64,000 bases of DNA, taken from contig JAAOOA010000518.1 of NCBI GenBank assembly GCA_012861695.1, forward strand, positions 124,001 to 188,000. Direction: 5' to 3'. The position numbers and the translations under genes were made by a program. The notes under the pieces were generated by a model. That model was not told where the DNA came from, made no database searches, and saw only the letters and a program-made list of their open reading frames with translations. Origin of the DNA: Trematomus loennbergii (Eukaryota; Chordata; Actinopteri; Perciformes; Nototheniidae). Below are positions 25,554-37,125 of this stretch, piece after piece (the first letter of the stretch is position 1; the number at the start of each line of letters is the position of its first letter).

Positions 25554-26608
25554 CAGGGGTGGGGAACCTTTTTCCTCTCAAGGGCCATTTCAAGTTTTTT
25601 TAAACATCCTCCGAGCGCCGTTCAAATTATTGACCTCTGCTTAAAAATACTAAATCACAGCCCATTAATTTCGCCTTTCTTTCATGCTGTACCAAAAAAA
25701 AAGCAGCCTCTTAATCCAGATATCTAACCATGACTCGCGCATGCATGCACGTGCACGGTTGTAGCATGACCACCAAAAAATAAAGATATGGACACAAGAT
25801 GTGTGCAATTTAGTTTCCTATCCATTTGAACATGATTTAAATGGGGGGGGGGGACCTAACCTCCTCTAGGGGGTCCCCCGGGAAGATTTATTTTAAATGT
25901 TGAAGTTAAAAGCATCTATCCGGTGCACTTTGAGCGCAACATTAGGAGATCTATGGATACATCTCAATGCTCAACACCCATATGAAACAGAACTCTAAGC
26001 AGATTTATTTTTCTTTATGAATATTTTACAAATCACTCTCCTTTCAAACTGTATTCTTGTTTATTAATGACAACTTTTTTTTTACTATCATTGTCATATA
26101 GTATTTTATAGCTGTTTTTCCTTTATTCTCTTGTGTTTTTATAACTATAATGATCATATAAAGATGTGCCTTTACCTCACTGGTTATAGAAAAAGCTTCT
26201 TATATTTGTTAGCATAGCTAGCTAACCAGATGCTAATAACAACAAAGGTATTGACTGTACGATCAGTATGACGGATGAACAGATCGCCACTGGGCTTTCA
26301 GCTAAAGACACAGCCACGCTGAAACTGCGGCATGCGTACGGCTCCTTATGGGTACTGCAATTTCTGAAGTGTCGGAGCCGTTCTGGTGCTCTCCGTCAGA
26401 ACTGCACCCCTGTCAGACGAGACATATACCACGTGATGACACGTTAGGCTCGTGTTGTGTTCAAGGACCCTGACCGTGGCCAGGAAAAACAGGCACTCGC
26501 TTGTTTAATTTTTTTACGGTCTAGATTTCTTTAATTTTTTTCTTTTTTGCGTATGTTTATAAATTACCTCGAGGGCCGTACCAAATGGCCGGAGGTTCCC
26601 CACCCCTG
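25554..26608. mobile_element. Non-autonomous hAT element, copy D
   Basis: 1055 bp with the same ends as 4376-5407 and the same 8-bp duplication CCTTAGAC (25,546-25,553 and 26,609-26,616). It carries a short extra segment near 25,750 (GTGCACGGTTGTAGC) that copy A lacks. Confidence 0.92.
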
Positions 26609-26616
26609 CCTTAGAC

Positions 26617-27600
26617 CCACCAGCGCACTCACTTTGCCTCCATCTGATCCTTTTCTGAGTCAAGCTAGCATTCCTCCTGCTTTGGTCCAAAAGTAAAGCT
26701 GACCAACAGTGACTTTACGTTCGAATAAACAGGTTTTTTATGGAATACATTCAGACCTCCCAAAATCCTGCTGTCACACTTAGCTCTATTTGTGAGTGCT
26801 CTGGTTAATAAAAATGTTCTCTGTGTGTAATGTTCACTGAATCATTTTTATTCCATGTTTTGGTTCAATTCAAAGGTTTGAGTTGCTTTTTTGGTACTTT
26901 TTTTTGTTTTTACTTCAAGTGATGTTCAAAACACTAAGACACGTTAGGTATGAGAAGTGATAAAGTACATTTGTGACGTTCTTGTTTTTGTTTGAACAAA
27001 CCTTGTTCTAGTGAAACTCTGCTATAATATTATCTCATGTTCATTATTTGACTTCATTGTGACGGCCGTTAGTTTTCTGTGTTCTCAGTAAATGTGATTC
27101 TTGCTGCTGTAATAATCTGAGCTGTGAACTTCAAACTTGTTTTCTATTTTCTCATTAAAGTTGTCGATACAAAGAGACTCTTTGACTCATCATTAGAAAC
27201 TGTTTAATGTTTTATAATTACTTACAATCACTTTGCATTAGGGTTTTAATTAATGGTCTTTATTTGAACTGCAGGTATATTGAAAAGGGATAATTTGTTT
27301 GTTTAGTAAATTAGTAATTTTCTCCCAGAATTCATTATTTATTTTTTGCAACATGATTTTTGATGTTTTTAATGCCTCATCTGCAAAATGTTATTGTTTT
27401 TTTTACGTTTTATTTTATTTATTATATATTTGTATGTATTCATAATTAGAGCAACTGTAAAAAAAAACAGGTTAAATCATTTTTCTTTTAATAGATTTGC
27501 TTTTTTTCCAGTTTGTATTTCCTCCACGTGTTGTAGTTTCACCACTTGATGGCGCTGTCTGTTTTTCCCCCTGGATTTCAATAAAGTTTATTAAAAATGA
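26617..27600 (+). repeat. Zinc-finger 3' flank, copy D
   Basis: The segment is nearly identical to 5416-6410. An AATAAA-type signal occurs in GGTTAATAAAAATG near 26,807. No coding sequence is supported. Confidence 0.75.
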
Positions 27601-28376
27601 CATAGTGGCCAACTGCGGGTGTCAGACGTCAGGTGTCAGAGCAAGATGGCCGCGCCTATGTTGGCTGCTAGTCGTCTTCACTCGCTACCGCTCCTGTTTG
27701 TCGCTTATCTGTTTTTATCGTTGTGCATACGCAATGTCAGATCGGCAGATTCCTACGATCGCCAAACTCTGCTGGATATAGGTGCTTCGGTGGCACAATC
27801 ACTGTCGGATCGATCGGCACAGTGGAGTTGTCACCGTACCCTGCATCCCCAAGTACCAGAGGTAATCTGGTCTACAACCTGTTGCTGCCCCGAACCTGGA
27901 GAGCAAGACGGAGGGGACGGCGAGCCGGAGGGAAGGCGAGACGGAGGGGAAGGCGAGGTGAGGCTGTCATGCCTCCGTCCTATTCTCCCGGCATCAACAT
28001 CCCACCTACCAGCCTTTGCTCCTGCCAAAGACAATTCACAAAACGACAATTCACAAAACTCACCAGTGTGGCTTCAGTGCCTGGGTGTCCGCATCGAGGG
28101 CCGGGGGGCTCTGGAAATCAACCATCGGCTCATTTCGGCGTGGCTCCTGTGTCCGGCTGCCAGCGCCCACTGCCTCGGGCCTCGAAGATAGGAAGAGCCG
28201 GATCTGGCTCCGTATCCTTTTGTTTGTTGAACGCCAGATCCATTACAAACAAATCCTTTGTATTAAATGACTTCTTCATTATTTATGCTTGTTTCGGAGT
28301 CCTGGCAGAGAGCCGGGGAGTTTTGCTCCTTGAACGAACTTTGTCCTCCGGGCTACAGCTACTCCTGTGCTCCTAG
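27601..28376 (+). mobile_element. 5' end of an L2/CR1-group LINE, copy D
   Basis: It starts as in copy A and runs about 460 bp further. The frame with MAAPMLAASRLHSLPLLF and SYDRQTLLDIG passes into a GC-rich repeat. In the neighbouring frame it reads RARRRGRRAGGKARRRGRRG, a basic stretch, and from about 28,219 FCLLNARSITNKSFVLNDFF, the start of the endonuclease domain. The needed frame change is near 27,860. It ends in the fragment GVLAESRGVLL, so it is 3'-truncated and inactive. Family assignment rests on the LNARS...NKSFVLNDFF word. Confidence 0.7.
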
Positions 28377-28644
28377 GCGGCACCAACAACCAATCACATG
28401 AATCTCCCGCCCCCGACATACGAAGCAAAAAAGTTTGAAGTAAACTGGATATAAACTCCCCAAACAGGCGAAAACCTACCACTGTCTCTGCCACCTCCCT
28501 CCATGCCTGGCTCCTCCGGTTTGTATCCCGGTAGGTAAATAGGGACTGGTCATAAAGCACCGGCTGATTCCCTACCGCTCATTTCTCCTCCATGTTTTGG
28601 AATATGAGGAAATGACCTGCGGTATGTCTCTCCCAGCATACACG
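28377..28644. other. Unassigned sequence
   Basis: It has moderate GC, contains CCAATCACATG, and has no supported reading frame or repeat boundary. Nothing specific is recognised. Confidence 0.4.
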
Positions 28645-28928
28645 CCGTTTGATTGGCTAGCGCTTGAACTGTCAGATTTGCATACACGGGATTTGATTGG
28701 CTGACGCTTCCACCTCAGCTTCAAAAGTTGAACATTGCTCAACTTTGAATCCTGAAAATCCTGAAAATCTCCGCTCTGCTTCCCACAATGCAGTTCGGCG
28801 AAAAGTGAGGCAAAGTGACGTCACCCCATTCAAAGTGAATGGGCAGAAGCGTTCCAAGATTTGTTTAACGCTGCTGTGTGGACGCTCTACGGAGGGCATT
28901 TTATTTCTGCTGCAAGACAGCAATGGAG
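28645..28928 (+). promoter_or_regulatory. Promoter-like segment with CCAAT boxes and a palindromic CRE
   Basis: Two inverted CCAAT boxes (GATTGGCT at 28,651 and 28,695), a full palindromic cAMP-response element TGACGTCA at 28,816-28,823, and then an ATGGAG|GTACGT exon end (ATG 28,923, donor at 28,929). The next splice-flanked candidate exon is 29,706-29,741 (acceptor TTTGTGTTACAG, donor T|GTAAGT). Joining the two would read MEV then stop, so any transcript would be non-coding or use another start. It may instead be part of an old transposon. Confidence 0.4.
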
Positions 28929-29844
28929 GTACGTTTTAATGATTTTAAAACCTTTAATTCTTTGTCTGTTACTACGGTTTGAAAAAATAAAGAGTATGAA
29001 GTTATCTGTGGATGTTGTGCTTACTAATATTGATAGAAAGCTACACATATTAAAGTGTTAGCAAAAGGGTTTGTTTTAAACTGTTAATATTTTGTTTCAT
29101 TATGAGCTCCTAAAGTTCTTCATTTACTTCAACATTTAGGTTTGCTTGGACAATTAAGTGGTTAGTTTGCTAGCTTAAATTGCCATTAGCAATAGCAACG
29201 TTCGGATTTTCGTGTGTCGGATATTCAAACTATGACTTTATAAGTATCACACCAAAATGTCATGAGAGTAGCTTAGCTTTTTCGGGAATCGTGCGGTGCG
29301 TAATGTACGTAGTGTGTGGGCAACCAAGAGCAGGTGAGAGAGCGTCGGGAGCCAGTGGGGCGTGGGATAGAGAGAGGGATAGCAGTAGCTCTTGAGTTTA
29401 AATCTAATGCATGGATCACGCCACAGCAGCAATAAATAAAGACTACAAAAACAACAAACAGTGACATATTTGATGGCTCTGCTGCATGAAACTCGCCACT
29501 GCTGTGGTATGATTTGAAGAAATAGGGGGCAACTGCTATTAAATATAAATATAAATTTGAATCACCCCAAGCATAATTGTCTTCATTGTAATTTTTAAAG
29601 CCATTTGTTTCATCTCTGCTGATATTAAAACATAAATGCTAATACCAATATATTTGTGGAAGGTCAATATCAAGGTAATTAACGTGCATTTATTTTGTGT
29701 TACAGGTATGAACGAGCATGTCCAGTTCATGAAGTGGAAATGTAAGTTTTGAGCGTTCTCCTCCACCTGGCAAGAAGAATAATTCAGCATTATAAACAGC
29801 GTCATGGACATCATCGAAGGTGTTCAGGCCTTATCTGTATTTGA
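28929..29844 (+). other. Intron-like stretch with a 36-bp candidate exon
   Basis: 29,706-29,741 is bounded by a good acceptor and donor (see the preceding promoter-like entry). Otherwise it is AT-rich, with no transposon ends or coding sequence recognised. Confidence 0.3.
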
Positions 29845-30086
29845 AGCCGTAATACTGTAAAAAGCACGACCAATCATCTGAGCCGGCCCGGCTAAAATAA
29901 CTGGATGGCCTACCTGCCTGTCAGCCTTCCATCTGTGCACAAACTTATCTCGTGCCCTCATTGGTCATGTGCGTTCGTGTGTGTTGGAGGAGGGGCTCTG
30001 TAAGGAAGTGGCAGATTTTTTCCGGTTGTGTATTTTCAAATTCTGGCGATCTCGAGCTGGTTTCTCCAAAATTACCTACCCCACCT
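29845..30086. mobile_element. TTAA-target MITE, 5'-truncated copy
   Basis: It matches the right two thirds of 53,308-53,686 and 50,568-50,948 (GAGCCGGCCCGGCTAAAAT, GTCAGCCTTCCATCTGTG). It ends TACCTACCCCACCT followed by TTAA at 30,087-30,090. The left inverted repeat is missing. Confidence 0.8.
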
Positions 30087-30395
30087 TTAATGTGTTGAAA
30101 CAAAGATTGTCTTCAAGTTGACTTGATTTGCTTTTTCAAGTGTATACATTGTGGGTGTGTACTGTGATTTCTTGATGCATTAAAATATGAAACAAGGTGG
30201 CATGACTACTTTTTTGTTAGTGCTGTTAGTGTGGGGAATGTGGTTATGTATTATAAAAGTAGATTATTACCAAAATATATAAATGTTATGCATTATTAAA
30301 TGAATGCACCAAATCAACTATATTTATTTTGTATACTTAAACCTGGTTCTTGTGAATGTAAAATGCATAGGCTTTATTTATATTGAATACGTAAG

Positions 30396-30740
30396 CCTGC
30401 ACTGTTAAAAATGATTTGTTGACTCAACTTGACTAAGTCAAGTCATCTTGTTGCTTTGACTGAGTTAAGTTGTGTCAAGTTGATTCAACATTTAGTGTCA
30501 AGTCTATTACACTTCAATAAATTAGTTGATACAACTTGTAGTCTGTTGACACAACTTCATGTGTCAAGTTATTTGGACTAGAAAATATTAGTTAGGATAA
30601 CTTAAGAAGATGTTGGTTTAACTTATTTTATTGAGTTCTTAAAAATGTGTTAATCAAGTTGGCTCAACATGTACAACTGTTTGTTCAACTTCTAGTACCA
30701 AGTTAGCTTACCAGGACAAGCAAACTAATAGCTACACAGT
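30396..30740. repeat. Degenerate TCAAGT/AACTTG-rich interspersed repeat
   Basis: It starts CACTGTTAAAAATGATTTG and runs through many copies of GTCAAGT, AACTTGA and related words. This composition is common in fish non-autonomous transposons. The right boundary is not clear and no target duplication was identified. Confidence 0.5.
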
Positions 30741-31149
30741 TATACTATAAATCAACATGAGAACTAGCTTAGTCTAAACTATATTAACACATGAAAAAAT
30801 AGCTGAAAAGACATTTCATTCAGGACTGTTATTACAATATCAATAACTGAAGAAATGAAGAACTCCAACCCACACTCATTAACTGTTCAGTATTGCTTTT
30901 TAATTCAAATAAGTGTGTCAATGGATGTCAACATATCATAAAGACCTTCCTTGGGACATGTAGACCAAACAAAAACACCCTCTAACACACCATTGTTTTT
31001 GCTCTGGGCTGCTCAAAAACTGAAATTACACTGTCCCATGGATAAAACTGTAATTGAGTGACTTGTTAAACAGAGTCCATTCTGAGAGTAAGTGTTCAGG
31101 GTTGCTGCAGTAAAATGCAGTAAAACGTATAGAAAATGGTATCTCTCTT

Positions 31150-31860
31150 AACTTAACTGTCAGTCAGAAAATTAAAACATTCTAAAGTACTGATATCCAC
31201 TCTGTTCATGGTTGCTGTACAACATAAAATGCCACTAGTGTCTCTCAGACACTTCCTCAAAATGGAGCAATAGAAAATGAAAATAAACTGGTGTGACCCG
31301 CAGAGTCATTTTTTTCGTCTTAGAACAGTGGACAAATGACAAAAAAATGAAAATGCATCCTTTGGGACAGATGCAGAGACATCTTCCTAGGCCATCTCTC
31401 TGGCCGTTTCTCAATGTTGAGTACACATGCTGTAGAGCCACTATTTCAAGTATACTACGTCATTGAGTGGCGCCGAAGGACTGTTTAAATGCATGTTAAA
31501 TGCCCAGCATTCTGTGCCACTATGACGTAGTATACTTGAAATAGTGGCTCTGCAGCATGTGTACTCGACATTGAGAAACGGCAAGAAACTGAGAAACTTA
31601 ACTGTCAGTCAGAAAATTAAAACATTCTAACAGTACTGAAATATCCAAATATCCACATGGTTGCTGTACAACATAAAATACACACTAGTGTCTCTCAGAC
31701 ACTTCCTCAAAATAGAGCAATAGAAAATGCAAACAAAATAAACTGGTGTGACCCACAGAGGGGCTATACATTTGTTTTCCTCTTAGAACAGTGGCAAATG
31801 ACAACAAATTAAAATGCATCCTTTGGGACAGATGCAGAGACATCTTCCTAGGCCATCTCT
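31150..31860. repeat. Local duplication around an inverted-repeat MITE
   Basis: 31,153-31,400 and 31,600-31,860 are direct repeats (AACTGTCAGTCAGAAAATTA, CTCAGACACTTCCTCAAAAT) flanking the inverted repeat at 31,403-31,582. The right copy runs straight into the last exon of the SAMD3-like fragment, so this is its 3' flank duplicated. Confidence 0.75.
31403..31582. mobile_element. MITE-like near-perfect inverted repeat
   Basis: Two 60-bp arms, starting GCCGTTTCTCAATGT and ending ACATTGAGAAACGGC, differ at about two positions around a ~60-bp loop containing GACTGTTTAAATGCATG. The DNA or RNA could fold as one long hairpin. A right-arm copy with the loop recurs at 32,850-32,957. No clear target duplication is present, so the superfamily is unknown. 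Confidence 0.75.
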
Positions 31861-32416
31861 CTAATTGAGCAATTTATTCTTTAGAGAGTGGACCCTGGGA
31901 GTGCACGAGTCCAACCCAATTCCCATGAACAGGCACTGAATCACCTCAAAGGTGTATTTCAAGTCTTTTGGATAGTCAAGGTTCAGCATGTACTGCAATC
32001 CCATCAGGTTCACAAAAGCATTGGGTACATCACCAAGGTGACGTATGACTATCCTTTCCTCGATCACGAGGGCGACATCGTTGTAGGAAGCTGGAAGAGG
32101 TTCCTTCACATCTTCAACGACTGAAAGGATTCCAATCACCATTCCCTTGATGACGTCCTCTTCAGGATCCGTTGGCTTCATGCAAAAAGAAACAAAAACA
32201 ACAACGAAAGTGCTTTAGAGATGCTTTGCCATATGTGCATACACAGACGACCCCGACACGACTAGTGTAACCCTGTTCATTGTGAACTCGTTTTTGTATC
32301 ATCTTGAACGACATTTCAGCGCTTACCTCGCACATCTTCATGATAGTTGAAGGATTCTCCCTCATGTACCATGGTAGGCCCTGCAACACTGCTGCCCTCT
32401 TCCTTTGGTTCGATGC
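31861..32416 (-). pseudogene. SAMD3-like gene fragment, last two exons
   Basis: The upstream exon is 32,416-32,327 (acceptor TGTTTTGGCAG, donor GAG|GTAAGC), reading ASNQRKRAAVLQGLPWYMRE. The last exon is 32,175-31,861 (acceptor TTTTTGCATGAAG), reading PTDPEEDVIKGMVIGIL, then VPNAFVNLMGLQYMLNLDYP, KDLKYTFEVIQ and a final TPRVHSLKNKLL before the stop. This matches the C-terminal part of the fish multi-copy family annotated as sterile alpha motif domain-containing 3-like. The exons are open, but no upstream exons are found, and a piece of the last exon is duplicated at 32,975-33,090. Function is unknown; it is probably a partial copy. Confidence 0.65.
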
Positions 32417-32540
32417 CTGCCAAAACACATGATAAATTAATATTGCTCATTGCTATCAGAATTATATAACCCCCTCACTCCACAAGACATTCTGGTTATT
32501 TGCACTACGTTCACAGCTAACCTTAATAGATTCCTTCATA

Positions 32541-32840
<300 letters not shown>

Positions 32841-32845
32841 TTTAA

Positions 32846-33090
32846 TAATTGGCGCCGAAGGACTGTTTAAATGCATGTTAAATGCCCAGCACTCTATGAC
32901 GTAGTATACTTGAAATAGTGGCTCTGCAGCATGTGTACTCGACATTGAGAAACGGCCAGAAACTGAGAAACTTAAAAGCATTGGGTACATCACCAAGGTG
33001 ACGTATGACTATCCTTTCCTCGATCACGAGGGCGACATCGTTGTAGGAAGCTGGAAGAGGTTCCTTCACATCTTCAACGACTGAAAAATG
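32846..33090. repeat. Composite of MITE half and SAMD3-like exon fragment
   Basis: 32,846-32,957 copies 31,474-31,582 (loop plus right arm). 32,975-33,090 copies 32,018-32,126, part of the SAMD3-like last exon. The two pieces are not adjacent in the source, so this junction is a rearrangement. Confidence 0.8.
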
Positions 33091-35265
33091 TAAAACATGA
33101 CCACCCTGAGTTCTCCCGACATGAGGCACATCAGGTCATGGCAAGGCTGAAGCATAGTGTGGCACTGCAGTTGCTCCATGACCTCTGTGAGACTAACCCC
33201 ATCATTGGAATGGCTACATCATTGGATATAGACAATGAGGAGGAATACCCCGGGCACCCTCCACCCTTCTCCCCACATACCGAGTGTGACAACGAGGACT
33301 GCAGGCAGGTGATGCTGGAAAATGTGGCATTGAGGGCTCAGAAGGATGCCCTCAATGATGAGGTGAAGACCCTGCGCTCCAGGCTGAAAAAGGAGCTAAA
33401 ACCCAGGAAGCAGAGTGCTGCTGTTCTTGAGGAAGAGGACGAATGTATACGATTTAAGGGCCTGGCAATCCCAAGTACCTCCGGCATAAACACAGTAGCC
33501 TCCGGCAGCAATACCCCTGTGAAGAGCCGGTGAAGACTGTCATGAAGTCCCCAGTAACCTCCGGTAGCGAACCCCTGTGAAGAGCCCGGTGAAGACTGTC
33601 ATGCAGTCCCCAGTAACCTCCGGTAGCGAGACCCCTGTGAAGAGCCCGTGAAGACTGTCATGCTTGCAGTAGCCTCCGGTGGAAGACCGGTCAAGAACCC
33701 TGTGAAGAGCCCGTGAAGACTGTCATGCTTGCAGTAGCCTCCGGTGGGAAGAGACCGGTCAAGAACCCTGTGAAGAGCCCAGTGAAGACTGTCATGCTTG
33801 CAGTAGCCTCCGGTGGAGAGACCGGTCAAGAACCCTGTGAAGACCCGGTGAAGACTGTCATATTCAGTTGCCTCCGGTAGCGAGACCCCTGTGAAGACCC
33901 CGGTGGAAACTGTCATGTTTGCAGTAGCCTCCGGTAGCGAGACCCCTGTGAAGACCCCGGTGAAACTGTCATGCAGTAGCCTCCGGTAGCGAGACCCCTG
34001 TATGCCGGAAGACCCGTGCCTCTAAGCTGGCTAAGACTTGCCCTCTCCCTCAAATTACTGGTCCACTGGGTGTGGACGGGGGAATACCATGCGTGAAATC
34101 ACGTTGCCTAGAAGCATGGAGGCGTACCTTCAGACATACTTGGATCATTGTTTGGGTGTCGCTCCGACAGTAAAACAGAAAGACAATGTTTGTCGAAGAT
34201 CAGCCGGATAAAGAACTTCATAGTATACATGGCCCATGGTGTTAACCGCCTGTCAGACTGGCTGTTCCTAAGAAACATGAAGATGATCCGTGGCTGGAGA
34301 GTATATTGTAAAGCCGGGCCGGGCAGTCACAACATCAGAGTTCTTCCTGAAGAATGTGACCAGTTCATGGGGTACATGTCTGAGTCAAAGCCCCGGGGGT
34401 GCAAGCTCACCCAGTCTGATATGACCCACATAATGAGAGAGGTGAAAGCCAACATGAAACACTTGAATAAGGCAGTCACTCTACATCAGTTTAAGGTGAA
34501 GAGGAACAAACTGGATCGTCTGCCGAGCCAGGCGGAGCTTCTCGCCGCCATGGCGGCCGCTGAGAAGCGCATCCCGGAGCTCCTCGACCTGATGGCCGGC
34601 ACGCCGACCTCAACCACCCAGAAGCTTCTCTATGGCTATCTCACCCTCCATTGGAGCCTCCTGTATGGCCACCGTACGGGCGTGTACGCAAACATGAAAA
34701 ACAGTGAGGTCTTAGAGGCGCCATAAGGGGAACTGCTGAGGGCTACATCATCCATGTGCAGGATCACAAGACGGCCAAGACATATGGCGAAGCACAGCTG
34801 GCGCTTACAGTAGAGGAGTTTAGCTGGGTCATGCGGTGGATGGGGATTAAAAGGTATTGCTGGGTCCTCAGAATGAATTCTTCCTTTTCACAAGGGGAAT
34901 CGGGCCTCCAAGAACCTGAACGCTCACTTGAAGAGGGCATGGGCTGATGCTGGGCTAGAAACAGCCGTCACCTTCACAATCCTGCGCACTGCCCTGGCTG
35001 ACAATATCAAGCATCACCAAGATCCAGAAAGCCGGTCGATTCTCGCCAGGTTTATGTGTCACGACGTAACCACGGCGGACCGGTTCTACGCGAATGCGCC
35101 GGAATAAAGGAGGCATTGAGAATCCGCTCCATGTTCAGGGCGTCATCAGATGCGGCAGCAGCTGCATCATCATCAGAAGGATGTCTACCGCTGTCAGATG
35201 GGGAGACCTCCGAAGAGGGCTGCTATAGCAGCAGACTGCCCAACATCACCCTTCTTCACACCACC
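33091..35265 (+). mobile_element. Decayed Crypton-like element (tyrosine recombinase)
   Basis: An N-terminal frame at 33,138-33,533 has a coiled-coil-like stretch (RAQKDALNDEVKTLRSRLKK). It is followed by a Ser/Pro/Lys VNTR. The recombinase part reads MEAYLQTYLDHCLGVAP near 34,118, then after a frame change ISRIKNFIVYMAHGVNRLS. From 34,663 it has LLYGHRTGVYANMK (box I Arg), HVQDHKTAKTYG (Lys), TFTILRTALADN (Arg) and FMCHDVTTADRFYA (His and nucleophile Tyr) near 35,055-35,093. All expected catalytic residues are visible, but at least five frameshifts or stops separate them (near 34,190, 34,722, 34,880 and 35,100). This fits Crypton DNA transposons, which carry a tyrosine recombinase. No terminal repeats were identified. 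Confidence 0.7.
33480..34015 (+). repeat. Degenerate coding VNTR in the Crypton-like element
   Basis: About eight imperfect units of roughly 60-70 bp share CCTCCGGTAGCGAGACCCC, CTGTGAAGAGCCC and GTGAAGACTGTCATG. In the right frame they encode a Ser-Gly/Thr-Pro-Val-Lys-rich linker (ASGSNTPVKSPVKTVM-like). Length changes of one or two bases break the frame repeatedly. Confidence 0.85.
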
Positions 35266-36150
35266 TGATGGGTCATTGGAGCGGCAGCAGCAGCGGAAGC
35301 GGGAGGGAAAGAGGCCAATGAAGTCGGGACCGGGGCTGGTTGACACTCCTGATGATGGGGCAGGGGCCGTGGACTCAACCTGTTTGCCCTGGTGCACCGT
35401 ACGAATTAGACGCCTTTGGTCCCTGAACCCGCTAAACATTGTGAATATGTATACCGTGTATATAGTTTTTGTTCAAATAAATTGTTATAATTATTATAAT
35501 CCTGGGTATACATTTTGTAAATAGTACAATACCTCCAGGGCGCATAACTGCACTTTACAAGCCAGGGAAGGTGCCTGAATCCTGGGTATACATTTTGTAA
35601 ATAGTACAATACCTCCAGGGTGCATAACTACACTTTACAAGCCAGGGAAGGTGCCTGAATCCTGGGTATACATTATAGTAGTAATAGTAATAGTGTACCG
35701 TGTAAATGGTTAATGTTATGTGGCTGTGTGTACTGTTTTTGTTAAAAAAAACAAAACAAAAACAATAACCTTGATGGTTCCCAGGGGCAGATAAAGTGCC
35801 ACTTTCCATCAGCACCGGGAGGCACTCTCCTTGGTGCTGAACCCTGTGATGAGCGCTCAAGTGTTGGCGGAGGAGGTGTAAGCCAGAGGAGGGTGAAAAA
35901 AAGTTAAAGTGTTTGAACCTCCAGCCCAGAAGGGGGGTGGTGGTGCCAATAAGAAGGCCGAATTTGGATGCGGATGGGCGGACATAAAAGCACCACAAAA
36001 TCCACCCCACTTTAGGGTCATCAGGGGCACGAGGTTCTGGTGGGTGTGAATACCTGGGTTTAGTCCGTGGGGGAGTGCTTAACTGCGGGGGCCCGGGGAC
36101 TCACGGTGTGCAAGGTTATGGAGGTGCCACTGTTATGGGGACATGCTGGG
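35266..36150. other. Flank of the Crypton-like element with 80-bp repeats
   Basis: 35,500-35,665 holds about two units of an 80-bp tandem (CCTGGGTATACATTTTGTAA, then GCGCATAACTGCACTTTAC). 35,666-36,150 has no recognised feature; frames on the minus strand here are unsupported. Confidence 0.6.
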
Positions 36151-36800
36151 GGTCATTAGTCCGTCCTTTGGGGGTCTGTGAGTGGGCAAAGAGATGGGAT
36201 TTTGCCGGACTCTCTCCTGGAACTGTGAAATAAACAGAGTCCCCACTTCAGGGAGACCTCTTGGAGGTCTCTGGGCCGTCCTTTGGGGGCCTGTAGGCCG
36301 GCAAAGAGGGCCGTCCTTTGGGGGCCTGTAGGCCGGCAAAGAGACAGGATTTTGCCGGACTCTCTCCTGGAAGTGTGAAATAAACAGAGTTCCCACTTCA
36401 GGGAGACCTCTTGGAGGTCTCTGGGCCGTCCTTTGGGGGCCTGTAGGCCGGCAAAGAGGGCCGTCCTTTGGGGGCCTGTAGGCCGGCAAAGACACGGGAT
36501 TTTGCCGGACTCTCTCCTGGAAGTGTGAAATAAACAGAGTCCCCACTTCAGGGAGACCTCTTGGAGGTCTCTGGGCCGTCCTTTGGGGGCCTGTAGGCCG
36601 GCAAAGAGGGCCGTCCTTTGGGGGCCTGTAGGCTGGCAAAGAGACGGGATTTTGCCGGACTCTCTCCTGGAAGTGTGAAATAAACAGAGTCCCCACTTCA
36701 GGGAGACCTCTTGGAGGTCTCTGGGCCGTCCTTTGGGGGTCTGTGAGCGGGCAAAGAGAGGTGATTTTCCCGTTGTCTCTCCTGGAAGTGTGAAATAAAC
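36151..36800. repeat. 150-bp satellite array
   Basis: Four or more units of exactly 150 bp, with (C/T)CCCACTTCAGGGAGACC at 36,241, 36,391, 36,541 and 36,691. Each central unit contains a doubled ~36-bp word (GGCCGTCCTTTGGGGGCCTG). A 263-residue minus-strand frame of 50-residue repeats is a by-product of a period divisible by three. Confidence 0.93.
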
Positions 36801-37125
36801 TAAGTCCTACATTTTGTAAATAGCAGAATACCTCCATGGCGCATAACTGCACTTTACAAGCCAGGGAAGGTGCCTGAATCCTGGGTATACATTTTGTAAA
36901 TAGTACAATACCTCCATGGCGCATAACTGCACTTTACAAGCCAGGGAAGGTGCCTGAATCCTGGGTATACATTTTGTAAATAGTGCAATACCTCCAGGGC
37001 GCATAACTGCACTTTACAAGCCAGGGAAGGTGCCTGAATCCTGGGTATACATTTTGTAAATAGTGCAATACCTCCAGGGCGCATAACTGCACTTTACAAG
37101 CCAGGGAAGGTGCCTGAATCCTGGG
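36801..37125. repeat. 80-bp tandem repeat array
   Basis: Four units of the same 80-bp repeat as at 35,500-35,665. The two blocks flank the 150-bp array, so the 150-bp array looks inserted within, or grown inside, an 80-bp array. Confidence 0.93.

Noticed and set aside
36133..36924. 263-residue minus-strand frame with 50-residue repeats
   Set aside because: It is a by-product of the 150-bp satellite period; the frame runs into the 80-bp satellite.
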